DNA of 6,692 bases from Candidatus Uhrbacteria bacterium RIFOXYB2_FULL_45_11 (lineage in GTDB: Bacteria > Patescibacteriota > Patescibacteriia > UBA9934 > GWF2-40-263). The notes under the pieces are model-generated. The model was given only the letters and a program-made list of their open reading frames with translations. It was not told the DNA's origin and did not search any database. Position numbers and translations under genes: made by a program. The stretch spans positions 3,452-10,143 of the forward strand of contig MGFD01000021.1 in NCBI GenBank assembly GCA_001791715.1, given 5' to 3'. The number at the start of each line of letters is the position of its first letter. The first letter of the stretch is position 1. Of this stretch, positions 5,469 through 6,692 are shown in pieces.

Positions 5469-6245
5469 TCAAGACTGAGTTTCTGGATCTTCTTTTTCAT
5501 GAGAGAAAAGCGACTTTTTCTCTTTCTTGCCCTGATGGGCCATTTGCTGACGATCTTGGTATAGATTATCGCTCGAAACAGAAGCCACAAGCGGCGTTCC
5601 AACAAGCGTTGCAGCAAGAATGGGAGGAATCGTTGTGAAATCAACTCCCATTTCCGTCGCAGCTATTTTCAGCGCCTCCATCTTCATCTTCACGCCAGCA
5701 CCCGCATTCACAAGCGGTGCAGTTTCGGCGGTTGGAGAACAATCAGTGAGTTTAAACTGAATAAACGACGCACCCCACTCTTCAGCTTTCTCTTGAAGCT
5801 TGTGAAGCAGCTCCTCAGAGATCGTTGCCATGTTTGCCAATTCCATATAATCCTTGCTCGAAAGCACATCACGGAGGATACCCATGGAAAGATCGATCAA
5901 GGAATTATCGAGATCATCGATCTCAAACAGTGCGCGATAAATATCTTTGACCCGAAAGATCACCACCGCACTAATGTTGAAAATCAATCCTTGAGCGATC
6001 ATGACTTTCTGATGATCAAGCCGAAGTGTCTGTTGGCGCACATGATGTCGCTTCAGAGATTCCACGAACGGGATGAGGAGAACGAAACCAGGTTGAATGA
6101 TGCGCGGAGATTTATCTTTGTTCTTCAGAGCTCGACCAAACCGGAGTTTAATCCCGAGTTCACCTTCTTGAACAAACTTGAAGGCCTTAAAAACACTCGC
6201 GAGAACACCCACAAGAGCCATCAACAATTCGACGCTAATAGTCAT
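5469..6245 (-). CDS. SPFH/Band 7 domain membrane protein
   Basis: A 258-residue member of the SPFH (stomatin/prohibitin/flotillin/HflK-C) superfamily. The ATG at 6243-6245 has AGAGG seven bases upstream. Residues 2-19 form a hydrophobic N-terminal anchor. The Band 7 domain follows: VQEGELGIKLRFGRAL (25-40), PGFVLLIPFVESLKR (52-66), QQTLRL (71-76), ISAVVIFRVKD (91-101), the helical SMGILRDVL (120-128) and WGASFIQFKLTDCSPT (157-172). An Ala-rich helical segment comes next (181-200). The tail (230-258) is charged, with Lys, Glu and Gln. These proteins oligomerise at the membrane and scaffold lipids or proteases. It differs from HflK/HflC in being single, with no partner beside it, and no NfeD-type protein is adjacent. 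The stop is TGA, followed two codons later by in-frame TAA. Family call firm, physiological role unknown. Confidence 0.9.
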   Translation of the reverse strand: MTISVELLMALVGVLASVFKAFKFVQEGELGIKLRFGRALKNKDKSPRIIQPGFVLLIPFVESLKRHHVRQQTLRLDHQKVMIAQGLIFNISAVVIFRVKDIYRALFEIDDLDNSLIDLSMGILRDVLSSKDYMELANMATISEELLHKLQEKAEEWGASFIQFKLTDCSPTAETAPLVNAGAGVKMKMEALKIAATEMGVDFTTIPPILAATLVGTPLVASVSSDNLYQDRQQMAHQGKKEKKSLFSHEKEDPETQS

Positions 6246-6271
6246 TTCTCAACCTCTGAGTCCAAAATAGA

Positions 6272-6281
6272 CAACGCGTTG
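6272..6281. promoter_or_regulatory. Palindrome at the SPFH transcription start
   Basis: CAACGCGTTG is a perfect 10-base palindrome. It overlaps the end of the -10 hexamer and the expected start site near 6272. It may be a small operator, but a palindrome of this length can occur by chance. Confidence 0.25.
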
Positions 6282-6307
6282 ATACCATTCATTCCTATTT
6301 TTGTCTA
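6279..6307 (-). promoter_or_regulatory. Sigma70-type promoter for the SPFH gene
   Basis: On the minus strand there is -35 TAGACA (6302-6307), a 17-base spacer and extended -10 TGGTATCAA (hexamer at 6279-6284). It lies between the terminator of the right-edge gene and the SPFH ribosome-binding site. Confidence 0.7.
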
Positions 6308-6331
6308 GATGTATTTGTAGAAAATCCTCAA

Positions 6332-6358
6332 CAAAAAAGCACTAGATTTTCTAGTGCT
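6332..6358 (-). terminator. Intrinsic terminator of the right-edge gene
   Basis: AGCACTAGA (6338-6346) and TCTAGTGCT (6350-6358) form a perfect 9-bp stem with a 3-base loop, and on the minus strand six T follow. The stop codon TAG (6351-6353) lies wholly inside the first arm. Confidence 0.9.
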
Positions 6359-6692
6359 GGAGAAGTTCTGTTTCATCGACGATTCTGCGAACCGTGCCGT
6401 CAACGACCGAGTTGAAGCTAATACCGCCCTCTGGTGTCCAAGATAAATTCCATGCGAGCGGAACCCTTTGAAAATCGCGTGTGTAGATCTGTGGGGTACA
6501 CGATTCCCCGTTATCCCGAATCGTTGCTGCGATATTTCCATCTGTGTCGATTAAAAATTCGCGCACAAATGTTCCGATTTCAAATTCCATATACGTATCG
6601 TGTGTAACGATGCCGTGGATTTCTTGACCACTCACATGCGCGCTCGTGATATGGACTCCGATCATGGATCCTGAAGAGGACCAGACAAGATC
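6351..6692 (-). CDS. Unrecognised protein, C-terminal part, 5' end cut by the window edge
   Basis: The frame is open from the right edge to TAG at 6351-6353, giving 113 residues. An internal ATG at 6663-6665 would give 104 residues, but it has no convincing ribosome-binding site and the nine codons before it are open. I therefore treat it as a truncated gene. I do not recognise the family. The segment has an alternating hydrophobic/polar, beta-rich look (VHITSAHVSGQEIHGIVT; MEFEIGTFVREFLIDTDG), Trp/Pro/Gly turns near the end (WNLSWTPEGGISF) and a single Cys. This could be a beta-sandwich or beta-barrel C-terminus, but that is a guess. The terminator overlapping its stop supports it as a real gene end. 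No signal peptide can be assessed because the N-terminus is missing. Confidence 0.65.
   Translation of the reverse strand, partial: DLVWSSSGSMIGVHITSAHVSGQEIHGIVTHDTYMEFEIGTFVREFLIDTDGNIAATIRDNGESCTPQIYTRDFQRVPLAWNLSWTPEGGISFNSVVDGTVRRIVDETELLQH

Noticed and set aside
5386..5472. N-terminal extension of MurC (494 residues)
   Set aside because: It crosses the terminator of the upstream gene and the -10 element, and MurC proteins begin shortly before the GIGGIG motif.

Overview
The window looks like a piece of a small-genome bacterium with moderate GC content. Candidatus Patescibacteria (CPR) is the most likely group, but this is an inference without a marker-gene phylogeny. In support, genes are short and dense, a peptidoglycan gene (murC) stands alone outside any mur/fts cluster, and most of the other proteins are divergent or unrecognised. 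The two secreted cysteine-rich lipoproteins recall proteins I know mainly from Myxococcota, but the base composition is far from GC-rich and does not fit that group. The standard stop codons TAA, TAG and TGA all appear to be used.

All six genes lie on the minus strand, so transcription runs from right to left. In that order they are: (i) the C-terminal part of an unrecognised protein cut by the right edge (6351-6692); (ii) an N-terminally membrane-anchored SPFH/Band 7 protein (5469-6245); (iii) MurC, UDP-N-acetylmuramate--L-alanine ligase (3988-5385); (iv) an unrecognised 175-residue protein (3383-3910); (v) a divergent laccase-domain (YfiH/PgeF) protein (2387-3244); (vi) a 574-residue lipoprotein made of nine tandem eight-cysteine repeats (542-2266); and (vii) the N-terminal part of a second cysteine-rich lipoprotein cut by the left edge (1-410). 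That is seven CDS, five of them complete. No gene-free stretch exceeds about 130 bases.

The genes do not form an operon. Each complete or 5'-complete gene has a recognisable sigma70-type promoter with a 17-base spacer, and each visible gene end carries a hairpin plus T-run terminator. Several terminators share bases with the stop codon of their own gene, and one (after murC) appears to contain the -10 element of the next gene. For three long open frames the true start is well inside the longest ORF, set by a Shine-Dalgarno or by the promoter and terminator that the longer frame would swallow.

Functionally, MurC makes a cell-wall precursor in the cytoplasm. The SPFH protein is probably a membrane scaffold. 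The laccase-domain protein may be a purine-nucleoside enzyme or a degenerate relative. The two lipoproteins would sit outside the cytoplasmic membrane as disulfide-rich surface proteins. The observations most worth following are a GC-rich palindromic element that looks inserted in frame inside murC, a promoter-plus-leader architecture shared by the two lipoprotein genes, and loss of a usual metal/active-site histidine in the laccase-domain protein.
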